Source: Azolla pinnata
Taxonomy: Eukaryota; Streptophyta; Polypodiopsida; Salviniales; Salviniaceae
Direction: 5' to 3'
Assembly (NCBI GenBank): GCA_037176905.1
Contig: JBBBWG010030632.1
Span: 1 to 48,391, forward strand
DNA length: 48,391 nucleotides
Position numbers and translations under genes: made by a program. The notes beneath the pieces are model-generated. The model was not told where the DNA came from, made no database searches, and saw nothing but the letters and a program-made list of their open reading frames with translations. Shown here one piece after another: positions 1 to 9,400 of the stretch (positions are counted from its first letter, which is position 1; every line of letters begins with the position of its first letter).

Positions 1-4
1 CACA

Positions 5-30
5 CCCCCCCCCCCCCCCCCCCCCCCCCC
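5..30. repeat. poly-C homopolymer tract
   Basis: A run of 26 C residues lies at the extreme left edge, just past the 3' end of the HSP20 gene. It may be genuine or a sequence/assembly edge effect; nothing else is seen in bases 1 to 149 apart from a plausible 3' UTR of the HSP20 gene. Confidence 0.9.
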
Positions 31-149
31 AAACCACACTACAAAGTCAAGCTTCATTATAAATAGTAGCTTTTCTTTAAAAAAGTCCACAATTACTGTC
101 GAACGGGTGGTCGATTCTCTCCAGATTCTCCTCCTCCTCCTCTGTCTGA

Positions 150-1304
150 TCAGAAGACGGGGATGGTTCGCACGAGAGCCCTCTTGGGCACCTTGATGAC
201 AAGGACACCGTCGATGTCGACAGCGTAGACATCGGCCGCGGATCGAACGGAGACGTCGGGCGGCAGCTGGAACGCGCGGCGGAAGGCGCCCGTCGGCCGC
301 TCCTTCGCGTGCCACCGGCCGCCGGCCGCAGTGGGGACGCGGTTGGCCGGCCGGGCGCCGCTCACCTGCAGCACGTTCTCGCTCACCAGCTGCACCGCCA
401 CGTCCGTCGTCCTCAGCCCTGCACGCAGCAAAGAACAGACCGAGAACGAAAATCATGTTAACGCCTGCTTACGTTTGGCTTTGCAGGGATTTGAACTCAC
501 AACCTCTTAGTATATCGGTTAGATCTTTAACTACTTTGTATATATAGTTTTGGTCTTGGAAGGATTTGAACTCACAACCTCTTAGTATATCAGTTAAATC
601 TTTTAACTACTATATATATATATAGTTTGGCTTGGAAGGATTTGAACTCACAACCTCTTGGTATATCATTTAAATCCTTTAACTACATATATATATATAT
701 GGTTTGTCTTACAACGATTTGAACTCACAACCTCTTGGCATATCAGTTAAATCCTTTAACTACTATTATATATATGTATATATATATATATGGTTTGGCT
801 TGCAACGATTTGAACTCACAACCAATTGGCGTATTAGTTAAATCCTTTAACTGCTATTAAAAAGAATACATCGAATGCATTATAATAATGGTTAAGGGTT
901 CAACTCATATAGCAAGAGATTGTATGAGCTCAAAATCCTTGCAACGCAGGTTAATTGATGTATTGTTGTTGTAACAATAATGGTTAAGGGTTTGACTCAT
1001 ATGTTGAGAGGTCTTGTGAGTTCAAGCCAAAAACCATATGTCTTCATGACGGGTTAGTATTGGTCGATGGCATACGGAATATAGAGTAATGCTGCATACA
1101 TACAATCTTGCATGCGCACATTCGTAATTGCGTATACGCAAAACAGAGGCGATTACCAGGCAGATTGAACTTGAATATGTGAGACTCATCATCCTCGAAC
1201 CAGTCAACATCGACGTTGCCGATGTTGCCGACGATGAGCCCTGGCTCGACGTGCACTGCACCACGCTCCATGTCCACTGCGCCGATGATCATGGTCCCAA
1301 TCAT
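150..1304 (-). CDS. small heat-shock protein (HSP20, alpha-crystallin domain), 2 exons
   Basis: Exon 1 is 1304 to 1157 and exon 2 is 418 to 150, joined as CCTG|GGCTG with a GTAATC donor and a GTGCAG acceptor, which restores the frame as NLPG-LRTTDVAV. The product (138 residues from the first ATG, 127 from the ATG at 1271) is nearly all alpha-crystallin domain. It starts with a DWFEDDESHIFKFNLPG strand, has WHAKERPTGAFRRAFQLP in the middle and ends with the family A-x3-G-V-L signature (AVDIDGVL) followed by VPK. Small HSPs are ATP-independent holdases that bind unfolding proteins. The N-terminal arm is very short and the start resembles the Arabidopsis 15.4/15.7-kDa class more than the cytosolic class I/II proteins. 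The C-terminus (IPVF) is not a peroxisomal PTS1 signal. A TATA box lies so close upstream that the ATG at 1271 is the more likely start. The 738-bp intron is filled with tRNA-like repeats. Confidence 0.88.
485..860 (-). repeat. tandem array of five tRNA-like units in the HSP20 intron
   Basis: Five units of about 70 to 90 bp each carry, on the minus strand, a TTAAAGGATTTAACT block, then about 20 bases further GAGGTTGTGAGTTCAAATC, followed by an (AT)n tract. The second block resembles an RNA polymerase III B box (GGTTCRANYCC) and the first an A-box-like region at tRNA-like spacing. The units differ by point changes and in the length of the (TA)n tail. They look like a tRNA-derived SINE head amplified in tandem; no intact tRNA cloverleaf was found. 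Confidence 0.6.
889..1028 (+). repeat. two inverted copies of the same tRNA-like unit
   Basis: Two further copies, in the opposite orientation to the array at 485-860, begin with TAATGGTTAAGGGTT and continue to GAGGTCTTGTGAGTTCAAG. The second copy keeps the B-box-like block best. They lie in the same HSP20 intron, so the intron holds five copies in one orientation and two in the other. Confidence 0.55.
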
Positions 1305-1320
1305 CGATCTGCTGAGGCCC

Positions 1321-1327
1321 TTTTATA
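1321..1327 (-). promoter_or_regulatory. TATA box of the HSP20 gene
   Basis: On the minus strand the sequence reads GGGTATAAAAGGG. It lies 17 to 23 bases upstream of the first ATG (1304). Plant transcription usually starts about 30 bases downstream of the TATA box, so the first ATG would probably be untranscribed or lack a leader, favouring the in-frame ATG at 1271. I did not find a convincing set of alternating nGAAn heat-shock elements. Confidence 0.6.
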
Positions 1328-1330
1328 CCC

Positions 1331-1387
1331 ATCATCATCACCATCATCACCATCATCATCACCATCATCATCATCACCACCACCACC
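1331..1387. repeat. (CAT/CAC)n microsatellite upstream of HSP20
   Basis: An imperfect trinucleotide run of CAT and CAC lies directly upstream of the HSP20 TATA box. Long open frames through it (poly-His on the plus strand, Asp/Met-rich on the minus) are artefacts of the repeat. Confidence 0.85.
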
Positions 1388-1686
1388 TTCAGAATCGTGC
1401 GTTCTACGTGAAAGCTCTGGCAACGAAAAAAAAAGAATGCTTGCGATTCCATTGCCATCCTCGGCATCGGGACCTGAGATATGCCGAAGGTTTCCTTCTT
1501 CGCACCGCTCGACTCGCTTCCATCGCAAGCCTTTTGCTTCTCTCTTTCCCAGACAAGGAAAGAATCGCAGCGCTCTGGCTTCCAGAAGCAATCGAAATCG
1601 CCGAGGTTGTTCCAGCCAGGCATCTGCAAAGAAGGATCTCTCTCTCTGTTGTCTACGGTAAAACAAGCCTTTTCATGGGGATATAC

Positions 1687-1732
<46 letters not shown>
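1687..1732. repeat. (GATA)n microsatellite
   Basis: About eleven perfect tetranucleotide units in tandem; no function can be read from the sequence. Confidence 0.9.
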
Positions 1733-2179
1733 TGTTTGATGAATTGATTGATTGATATCTATTGGCCTTTAGGACTTGTTTTTGCAAATCTATCCTTTCC
1801 TTTTTGTATGATTTGCAAACAAGAAACTCAGGATGGGCCCATCCCCATCCCATAGATTTCTTTACACACACAGATCTTAGCCGACTCCACCCGCAATTTT
1901 TTTCCTGCATTCGTAAGCAACCGAAAGCATATGAGCCCATTGAAGTGCCGATCAATCACATTTGTTTTGTTTTTTTAAGCCAATCTGCCCCCACAAACAC
2001 GTTTGCGCCCGAAATTTTTAAGCTGCTAAGTAAGAGGGGCTTGAAGATGATCACTCGCTGCTTCCAATCCAACAGACTTCATAGCCACAATCATCGCCAG
2101 ATGTGGTTGATATTAGCCAACTAGTAGTACCTCCAGAGTTGGTAGTGAAATCCTCCTAGATGACACTAACTAGCCAGCT

Positions 2180-2279
2180 CCAAAGTAATACTCCATATTA
2201 TCTTGAAGTAATAATCCAAAGTAATACTGCATATTATCTTGAAATCCTCCAAAGTAAAAACTCCATATTATCTTGAAGT
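2180..2279. repeat. 33-36-bp tandem repeat, three copies
   Basis: Three copies of CCAAAGTAATACTCCATATT followed by ATCTTGAA with small differences start at about 2180, 2216 and 2249. They lie in the non-coding stretch downstream of the C2 gene. Confidence 0.75.
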
Positions 2280-2893
2280 TTCAAGTGTAGTTGTCCCACC
2301 AAATTTTGCAAAATTAGACCAGTGGGTAAACAAGCTGGATTGGAGGCCAAAGAAGCAAATTTACATTCAGACTCTTTCATAGGAGAGCAAATAGGCACTC
2401 CGAACGGATGGTATATTGGAATAAAATTCTCATAGAACCGCAAACATTTACGCGGCATTCATTCCCACGGAGTTTTTGTAACTTCATGATGAATGCTTGC
2501 AATCGATAAAAAGAGTTATATAAAGTGACGCGGATGAAACCAGCATCGAAAAGCATATTTGCTCCAACACATACTTTTAGATAACATCTGCATAGTTTTT
2601 AACACTGCTCAAATATGACACCGCGCCAGAAAAAAAATATAAGCTTCTAAGGATTCGATTACAGATAATGCTGATTTTTTAACAAAGACTTCTCAAACAA
2701 CAATTTTGAGTGATCATATCAATTTCTCTCCTCGAGATTAAAAAAATGAAATCGATCGTAAAAAATCAAGACAATAAAGAAAATAGAATGTTTATCGGTT
2801 CTCTTATTCCAAGTGAATGCCACTGAGAGATGGGATAATCAACACGATTCGACTCCGATTTGACATGACTCGATTCCTTCATGATCCAAGATG

Positions 2894-5609
2894 TTACGCC
2901 TGAAATGTTTCGAAGAAACAACCAGATGAGTGAAAGCAATGGCAGTCTCGAAATATTTCGGCACAGGAGATGGTTTTTGTTTTGGTGTGATTTGAAATCA
3001 GCCCTTACCTTGGGTATAAACTGGAGACCAACTTTGATTTCACCTTGTGGGGCCCCATCCTTTCCATGTATCCCATAACTTGTCGGTGGTACGGAACCTT
3101 CGGTATACACACTCTGCAATGGGATCCTATCACCTCAACATTCAATGATTTCCATTAAATATGAAGCTCACTAGCTTTTTACTCACAAAAACTGTCATTC
3201 TCTTGATGTTTGTCTCACACATTCAGGGTAGAATTTCTAAATTACCCATTTCGCTTGTTTTTTTGCACAAAAAAACACCATTTGCAAGCCTTGCAAACAC
3301 AAGGAAGCTTGAGCTTTAAACAAATGCCTAAGATCGGAAAGGGCCGCATGATAGATAACACCTAAATAGTAATCACATTAGAAAAATGAAAATAACAACA
3401 GTAGTTTCCTAATCTCTACATAATGTATGCATTCAATATGCTACTTCTTTTGTGTGTTAAGATTGTGCGACAGCACAAAAACCCTTACGTTACCGGTTGT
3501 AATTAAATATGAATTCAAAGTTGTAGTACTTACAATACAGATCCCATTGGGTCGTCAGCTGAGAACGTATCACAGTCAAAGAGCTCTATGGAAACTTCAG
3601 TAACCTCACTATTGATTTCAAATAAAAACCATTCATCCCAGACAGGATTACTACCTGCATCTGGCAAAAAGTTTTCAGAAAGCAAGATATCGCAGACAAG
3701 ATAAAATCCGAGTATGGAAGGATTGTGTGTGATTGGTCTTTCAATACTTACTTTCCATTACTTTGCTTCTCAAAGTTTGTTTATTGCACGTTATGATTGC
3801 ATAGGCATCAGATTTATCTGCAGAACCTGGGGCATGAGCTAAATGTAGAAAATGGACACATCAAATTCAAAAGAATAGATTGAACTTGGTTCAGATTGCT
3901 TCACCGAAAATATCAGTTTCAATCAAACCATGGCCTTCAATAAGGTGGAGCTTTAGAGATCCATTGTATATCTGTTTAAAAGAATCAAAGTAGCAAGAAA
4001 CCCAACATATCAAAATTTCGGCACTGTAGAAATCTTTTGTACAAGAACATAGACAGATGAGACAAATGGCTACAAGTCTCTATGCATAATTTGCAAGCAA
4101 TTCAACTAAAATACAAGACATCCAATGTCCTCAACCTTGATACGCTGCAAGATGATGAAGCATATCTATCACATATCTATGGTCAAAATGATAATGTCTA
4201 TCACAAACCATGACATATTGTAATACAAAGAGAAACATGCATTGAGGATTCTCAACGAATTTGTCACAAAGCTCAATAATGCATCACTATACATGCGAAC
4301 ATTGACAATTAAATTATCATGTATAAAATACACATTCATCTGATATTTCTAAAGGACTCACTCGTCCACTAACCTTGGGAGAGAACCGAAGCCAAAGCTG
4401 TATTTCCCCCTGGAACCTTCCACCTGGTAATCGAACCTTGTACCTTGCTTGGGGAATCTCTCGGTGCAAATAGAGGTCTCCCAGTGGTATTCTAATATGA
4501 TAAAAACAACAACTTTGAGACCTCCTCAAATGCTCATTTGCCAATAACAATGAAATGGTCAATGAGTTGTTTTGAATTACAATATAGATCCCATAGGTCG
4601 ATCATTCCCATGCCTTTCTTGATCATATATGGCGATTGAAAGATCGGGAATACCATCCAGAATATCGAAAAGAAAGGTCTGATTCCATGAGGGGTTACTT
4701 CCAGCATCTTAAACGCAATAGGTAAGTACATAAGGATCAACTTAAAAAATAAACATAAATAAATGCATGGATAAGAACAAAGGAGAGGAGGGTAGAAACA
4801 TCTTCATGTGAATAACTAACAAAATTGAAAAGCTGAAGTGTTGACAACAGACAACCACAAATCTTAAAATAATTCAGCTCAAAAATGCTAAACAAGAAAA
4901 CCCTAGCAACAGATGCGCAAAACATAAAACGATAAAGACCCTGCCCGAGAAAAAGAAAAGAGAAGAAAATATAACCAACATAAAGTTAAAAAACATCGTA
5001 CCATGTGCGGTGCAGCTTCGATGTGTTACGCCTCCACATGAAAGGATGGCATAAGGATCAGATTTACCTTTACAAAAAAATGCAGGAATGAAGAAGAAGC
5101 CATGGAATCTCTTAGATAATCTGTCTCCCTCTCTTTCCTTTACCATAGTACACTTCCATTCTCTTTTCCATCTTTTTTTCCTTATTCCTTCGTTTTTCTT
5201 CCAAGAATCAATATTGTTCAAGCATTATTCCTCTGTTCTTCTAGGACTTCTTTTATTAATACTCTGTTCTGTGTTTCTTTACCTATTCAAGTTTTTTGTT
5301 TCTGTTACTCTACATTTGTCGTCGTCGTCATCATCATCATCACTTGTTCTTGTTCTTGTTCTTGTTCTTCTTTTCATACTAGTCTCCATATTTCTCCATA
5401 CCCTTCTTTGTTCCTTATTTTCTGTTTCTCTCCTTACTCTGTTTCCGGTTCATCGATACCCTGTTTGCTACCCTTCTCTGTTTATCGCTCTCACACACGT
5501 ACACACATGAATAGATATATGAAGAGAACGATCCAAACTTACCAAAGGTTTCAAGGTTCTTCAGATCATGGCCTTCTATGAGAATAACCTCCACTGTTCC
5601 TTGAGGCAT
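2894..5609 (-). CDS. tandem C2-domain protein (ERG3/phloem RPP16-like), 9 exons
   Basis: Exons: 5609-5543, 5067-5002, 4707-4581, 4491-4374, 3971-3905, 3838-3752, 3660-3534, 3111-3009 and a last one at 2899-2894 that adds one Ala and the stop. All eight internal junctions keep frame, giving about 255 residues. The start MPQGTVEVILIEGHDL is that of plant elicitor-responsive/phloem C2 proteins, which normally have one C2 domain; here there are two. Each reads G-x-L/V-x-V/L-x-L-I-E-G-H, then DPYAI or SDAYAI, DAGSNPSWN or NAGSNPVWD, a calcium-loop region (DQERHGND and FDCDTFSADD), and a GEI-x-(V/L)-x-L-x-F-x-PK end. C2 domains of this type bind membrane phospholipids, often with calcium, through the loop acidic residues. 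The last exon is the weakest call: without that splice the frame continues about 55 codons to 2766. Intron 1 has long pyrimidine runs. Confidence 0.85.
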
Positions 5610-6426
5610 TGCTCAAACAAAGTGTTCCTTTTTCCTCTGCTTGTCCCCAGATCACAAAGTACAAAAGCAGAAAACGTCAAGACAAAGACGGGGAGATTTG
5701 GCCTCTGAAATACAGAATCGCCCATTTGACTTTAAACGTAGTGGAGCTTGTTTTTTTTTTCTGTACCCAAAATTATTTCTAATTTGGAGAATGGCAAATT
5801 TATGAAGTCAAAAAAGTTCTAAACTGCAAATTGCAACTTTCCGCTCAGAATTAACTTTAGTTGATTGGATTGAATTAAATTTGGGAAGGCAAAGTGATCG
5901 ATTGACGGTTGATTGATGGATCAAATCACTATTAATAGGAATGCTTGATTTGGGTAGTGATTAATTAATTGGCTGATTGAAGCAATGTGTATGAGGAGTG
6001 ATTAGACTAGATCTACAAATGTGAAATTCGGTGGTAGAAATAATCAGTGATTCTAGAATATTGGCTTTGGATAATTAAGCATTGAAAACATAAAAGAAGA
6101 AGAAGAAGAAGAAGAAGAAGGAATGGTTAGTTTATTAGCAGACCTAGCTTCAAGTCATGACCTTGCTCTTAAAGAGAATTTCCTTCTTCTAAAGAATTGT
6201 GGAATCCAAAGACACAAGTGCAATGGTTTGATCAGTTCCAGAACATGTTACGTGCTATCTCTCACATCTACTTCTCTAGCTATTACCGTTTACAATCACA
6301 ATCTTATTGTTCAGTTGGTTGCGATAGCTCGTAGATCTACTCTCTTGCACTATTTCTAAATGCCAAGCAGATAAGAGTGTTGCCATAAGTCCAACTAAAT
6401 TCATGTAGTAAATCATGTAGATTCAA
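5610..6426. other. intergenic region, C2-gene 5' flank and zinc-finger-gene 3' flank
   Basis: Both flanking genes are on the minus strand. I see no coding sequence, only a (GAA)n run at about 6096-6121 and AT-rich sequence that must hold the C2-gene promoter and the zinc-finger 3' UTR. The small plus-strand frame starting at 6123 has no recognisable features. Confidence 0.5.
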
Positions 6427-9400
6427 TCACATCCACAATTGCAGCCTGTTCTGCTTTACAAACCTCTGAATAATAACACCTCTGCAATGAGAAAGGAACA
6501 GAACACATTGCATCCAATTTTTGTTTCCGACCAGCCCTGGTGACCCTTCATACATGTCCAAAGACTGGTTAGTGTAGAGCCATTTTGGTGTTGATATCAA
6601 ATCATTTGGCCTTTTGTAAATCTCAGAATTACACAAATCGACACTGTATAGGAGCGCCCAAAGCAACAACAAAAAAAACATTAACCCTTGTAAATTGAAA
6701 TATGGCCAAAGCCTCAAACATGGACAGACGAACAAGACGATGATGCCATTTGATGTGATCAGGTAAAGCATTGACTGTATTTGGCAAACACAATCCACAA
6801 AATAATATAACAAGAAATGGTCTCTTTTGAAAGGAAAAACTTAAAATATTCTGTCTTTTACCAGCTTTCTAGTTTACAAAACCATTTCCGAATGTTTACA
6901 ATTGATCTGCTTCACCTGTCTTTTTCTTTTTTTTACTTCGCTACGAAGGAAGCAATCCTCACCCCTCCCGAAACAATATCTCAATAAATCTTCTCTGTTT
7001 GGCAAATGTGTGTGTAATAACACAGACCGTGCACAAAGCTCCAGTTCAAAGCACCAGGGGGTATATGGAATGGAAATGCTAAAGGTATATATGAGTAGGT
7101 TGGGAGGCTTTGGTCATCCCCATGAGGTATTCTATATGTGAAAGCTTTTTTGGCCCTCGAAGAGATGGGGGAAGGGGTTGGAAGCGGGGTAGGGAGGGGA
7201 AAACAAAACTCGGACAATTGACAACACTTACCTCTGCAAGAGCTTGAGGCGAGAGGCATGCTTTTTGCCACCAAAATGCATCTCCAAAATAGCCTGGCTA
7301 TTGCACTCAACATTGCATACATAACACCGGTAAGTCGTTACTGCCACTTTTGGAGCTGCTGGTGCTGGTGCTGGTGCTGGTGCTGGTGCTGGTGCTGGTG
7401 CTTGCGTTACACCTTTCTCTTTACTCTTGCCCCCTTTCTTACCCATTTTAACCCACAATTCTTCTAGCATATTAGCCACACCTTTCCCGTCCTCACCTGA
7501 AGCAGCCCTCTTGCCAGGGGTCATATCTCTGGTTTTTGCAGCCGATGTTAAAGTAGACGTTGCGGTGTTTGTGTCTGGCCGTACCAGTGCAAGCCCAATT
7601 TCTGTGCTAGGATTTGGACCTGCTGCTGCTGATGATGATGATGGCACCACTGCGGCTTGCTTCTCCAGGAGTTGCTTCTCATGCAGCGTGACCTTCTTCT
7701 TATGTGCCTTCCCTCCTAAATGTTGTTTCAATGCCACTTCTGTGATACAATCACGTTGGCATAAGGCACACCATCCTGGAGACTCTCCTTTCGCAACCTC
7801 CTTCATAACAACAGGCTTGACTGCTAAAACTCGCTTATCAGAATGTTTCTTTTGCTTCTTCTTCGGCCAACCTCTTTGCTGGGATATACCAACATGCAAA
7901 ACTCTTAGTTAAGCTTATGTGAGCAAAACATATTCAACCATCACAATGCACACACAATGTGATAGATCAAGGATTATTGGCTTATGTGGAAACGAAGACA
8001 TCTACCATGAGCATCTATAGTCATGAATCAAACCTTTCTGAAACTACTCAATAGTTGAATGAGGAACAGGTCTAGTCCTGTTTTCATGCTCAATGTTTGG
8101 CAACGATGATTGCCTATAATAATACGATGCTAGACTTTGTACTTAACAGTGCTTCACTGTCAATAATGACGATTGAGGAGGTAGGGTGAAACCAAACATT
8201 GTGAACATGATCAAATCACAAACTAACCAAGCTAACACTACTTGTCTGCCCTCACAATAGTAAAAGCTATAGTCGTGAGTCATGTTGTACCATCACAGTA
8301 ACTGATCTTCATTATGGTGTTACTTGACAGAAACCATAATACATTCTTTATTTGGGCATTGATGTTCCTGCCACAAATAAATGGAGTGGATGCTTTCCAG
8401 TCAAGGCTTTAAGTCGGTTGGAAAAGTTATTATATGCTTGAGAACCAATGCACCAAAGCAATACTTGTAGCTGAGTGGAGAAGCTAATGATGTTGAATGT
8501 TATGATGACCCAAACCAATAGAGATGTTGGCATTACAAAGAGCATACAGGGTAAAGGTATGAGATGGCACTATTCTCTCAATGCAGGGAATGAAATTAAG
8601 AAGATTCAAAAAATGTTCTTGAGGAAATATTTAGTAATTAAATGGAACAGCCACCAGACCAATGGAGATGTTGGCATTATGAGAAATAATAATATATCAA
8701 AGCACAGATTACAATATCTAGCTTGCAATGTTAGCTGCAAGCTACAAAAGATTCATAAGAGCAAAATATTATCAAGTGATTGGGTGCTTAGCATAAGAAA
8801 AGGTGGGCTGAGGAAGATCTCTTCGAGATCTCAAGTGATGTTATGTGATATGTGGCATTGAGGAAAGACCAATGGAAAGTTTGACGGTGAAATAGAAAAA
8901 TGCAAAAAAGCCCAAGTTGGAAAGTTGGATTCAATAAAATGAAAGAATGTTTGCTGAGAGTGAATGTTGGATTCAATAAAATGAAAGAATGCTTGCTGAG
9001 AGAATTCTTGAACATCAAACCTGAATGTTGGATTCAATAAAATGAAAGAATGCTTGCTGAGAGAATTCTTGAACATCAAACCTGAATGTTGGATTCAATA
9101 AAATGAAAGAATGCTTGCTGAGAGAATTCTTGAACATCGAACCTGAATGTTGGATTCAATAAAAATCAAGGAATGCTTGCACAGATTCTCAAAGCTGTGT
9201 GTTCTATCTCTTGCTCACCAAAAAAAAGACAAGGATGGAGAAACCATAAAAATAGGCAAAACTTACACCAACTCAGGGGGGAAATAGTGACATTGAGGCA
9301 TGAAGGATATTATACAAGAGCGCATCCTACAATAGGGATGTAGGTCTTAACACATACTGATGCCACATCCTTGGGAATCAACTGATCATCATCATCATCA

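Larger units (their letters stand above)
1388..2893. other. intergenic region between HSP20 promoter and C2-gene 3' end
   Basis: No supported gene is seen. The region holds a (GATA)n microsatellite at about 1687-1732 and a tandem repeat of 33 to 36 bp in three copies at 2180-2279. Its right part should be the 3' UTR of the C2 gene on the minus strand. Confidence 0.6.

Noticed and set aside
485-860. Functional tRNA genes or a CRISPR-like array in the HSP20 intron
   Set aside because: B-box-like words are present but no cloverleaf arms pair, and the spacers are (TA)n tracts rather than unique sequences.
1380-1415. Heat-shock elements upstream of the HSP20 TATA box
   Set aside because: TTC and GAA words occur (TTCAGAA, TTCTACGTGAA), but their spacing does not fit alternating five-base nGAAn units.
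1204-1698. Overlapping long frames (poly-His, poly-Ser/Pro, Met/Val-rich) upstream of HSP20
   Set aside because: They exist only because a CAT/CAC microsatellite has no stops; the flanking parts show no conserved domain, and the region is HSP20 promoter and intergenic DNA.
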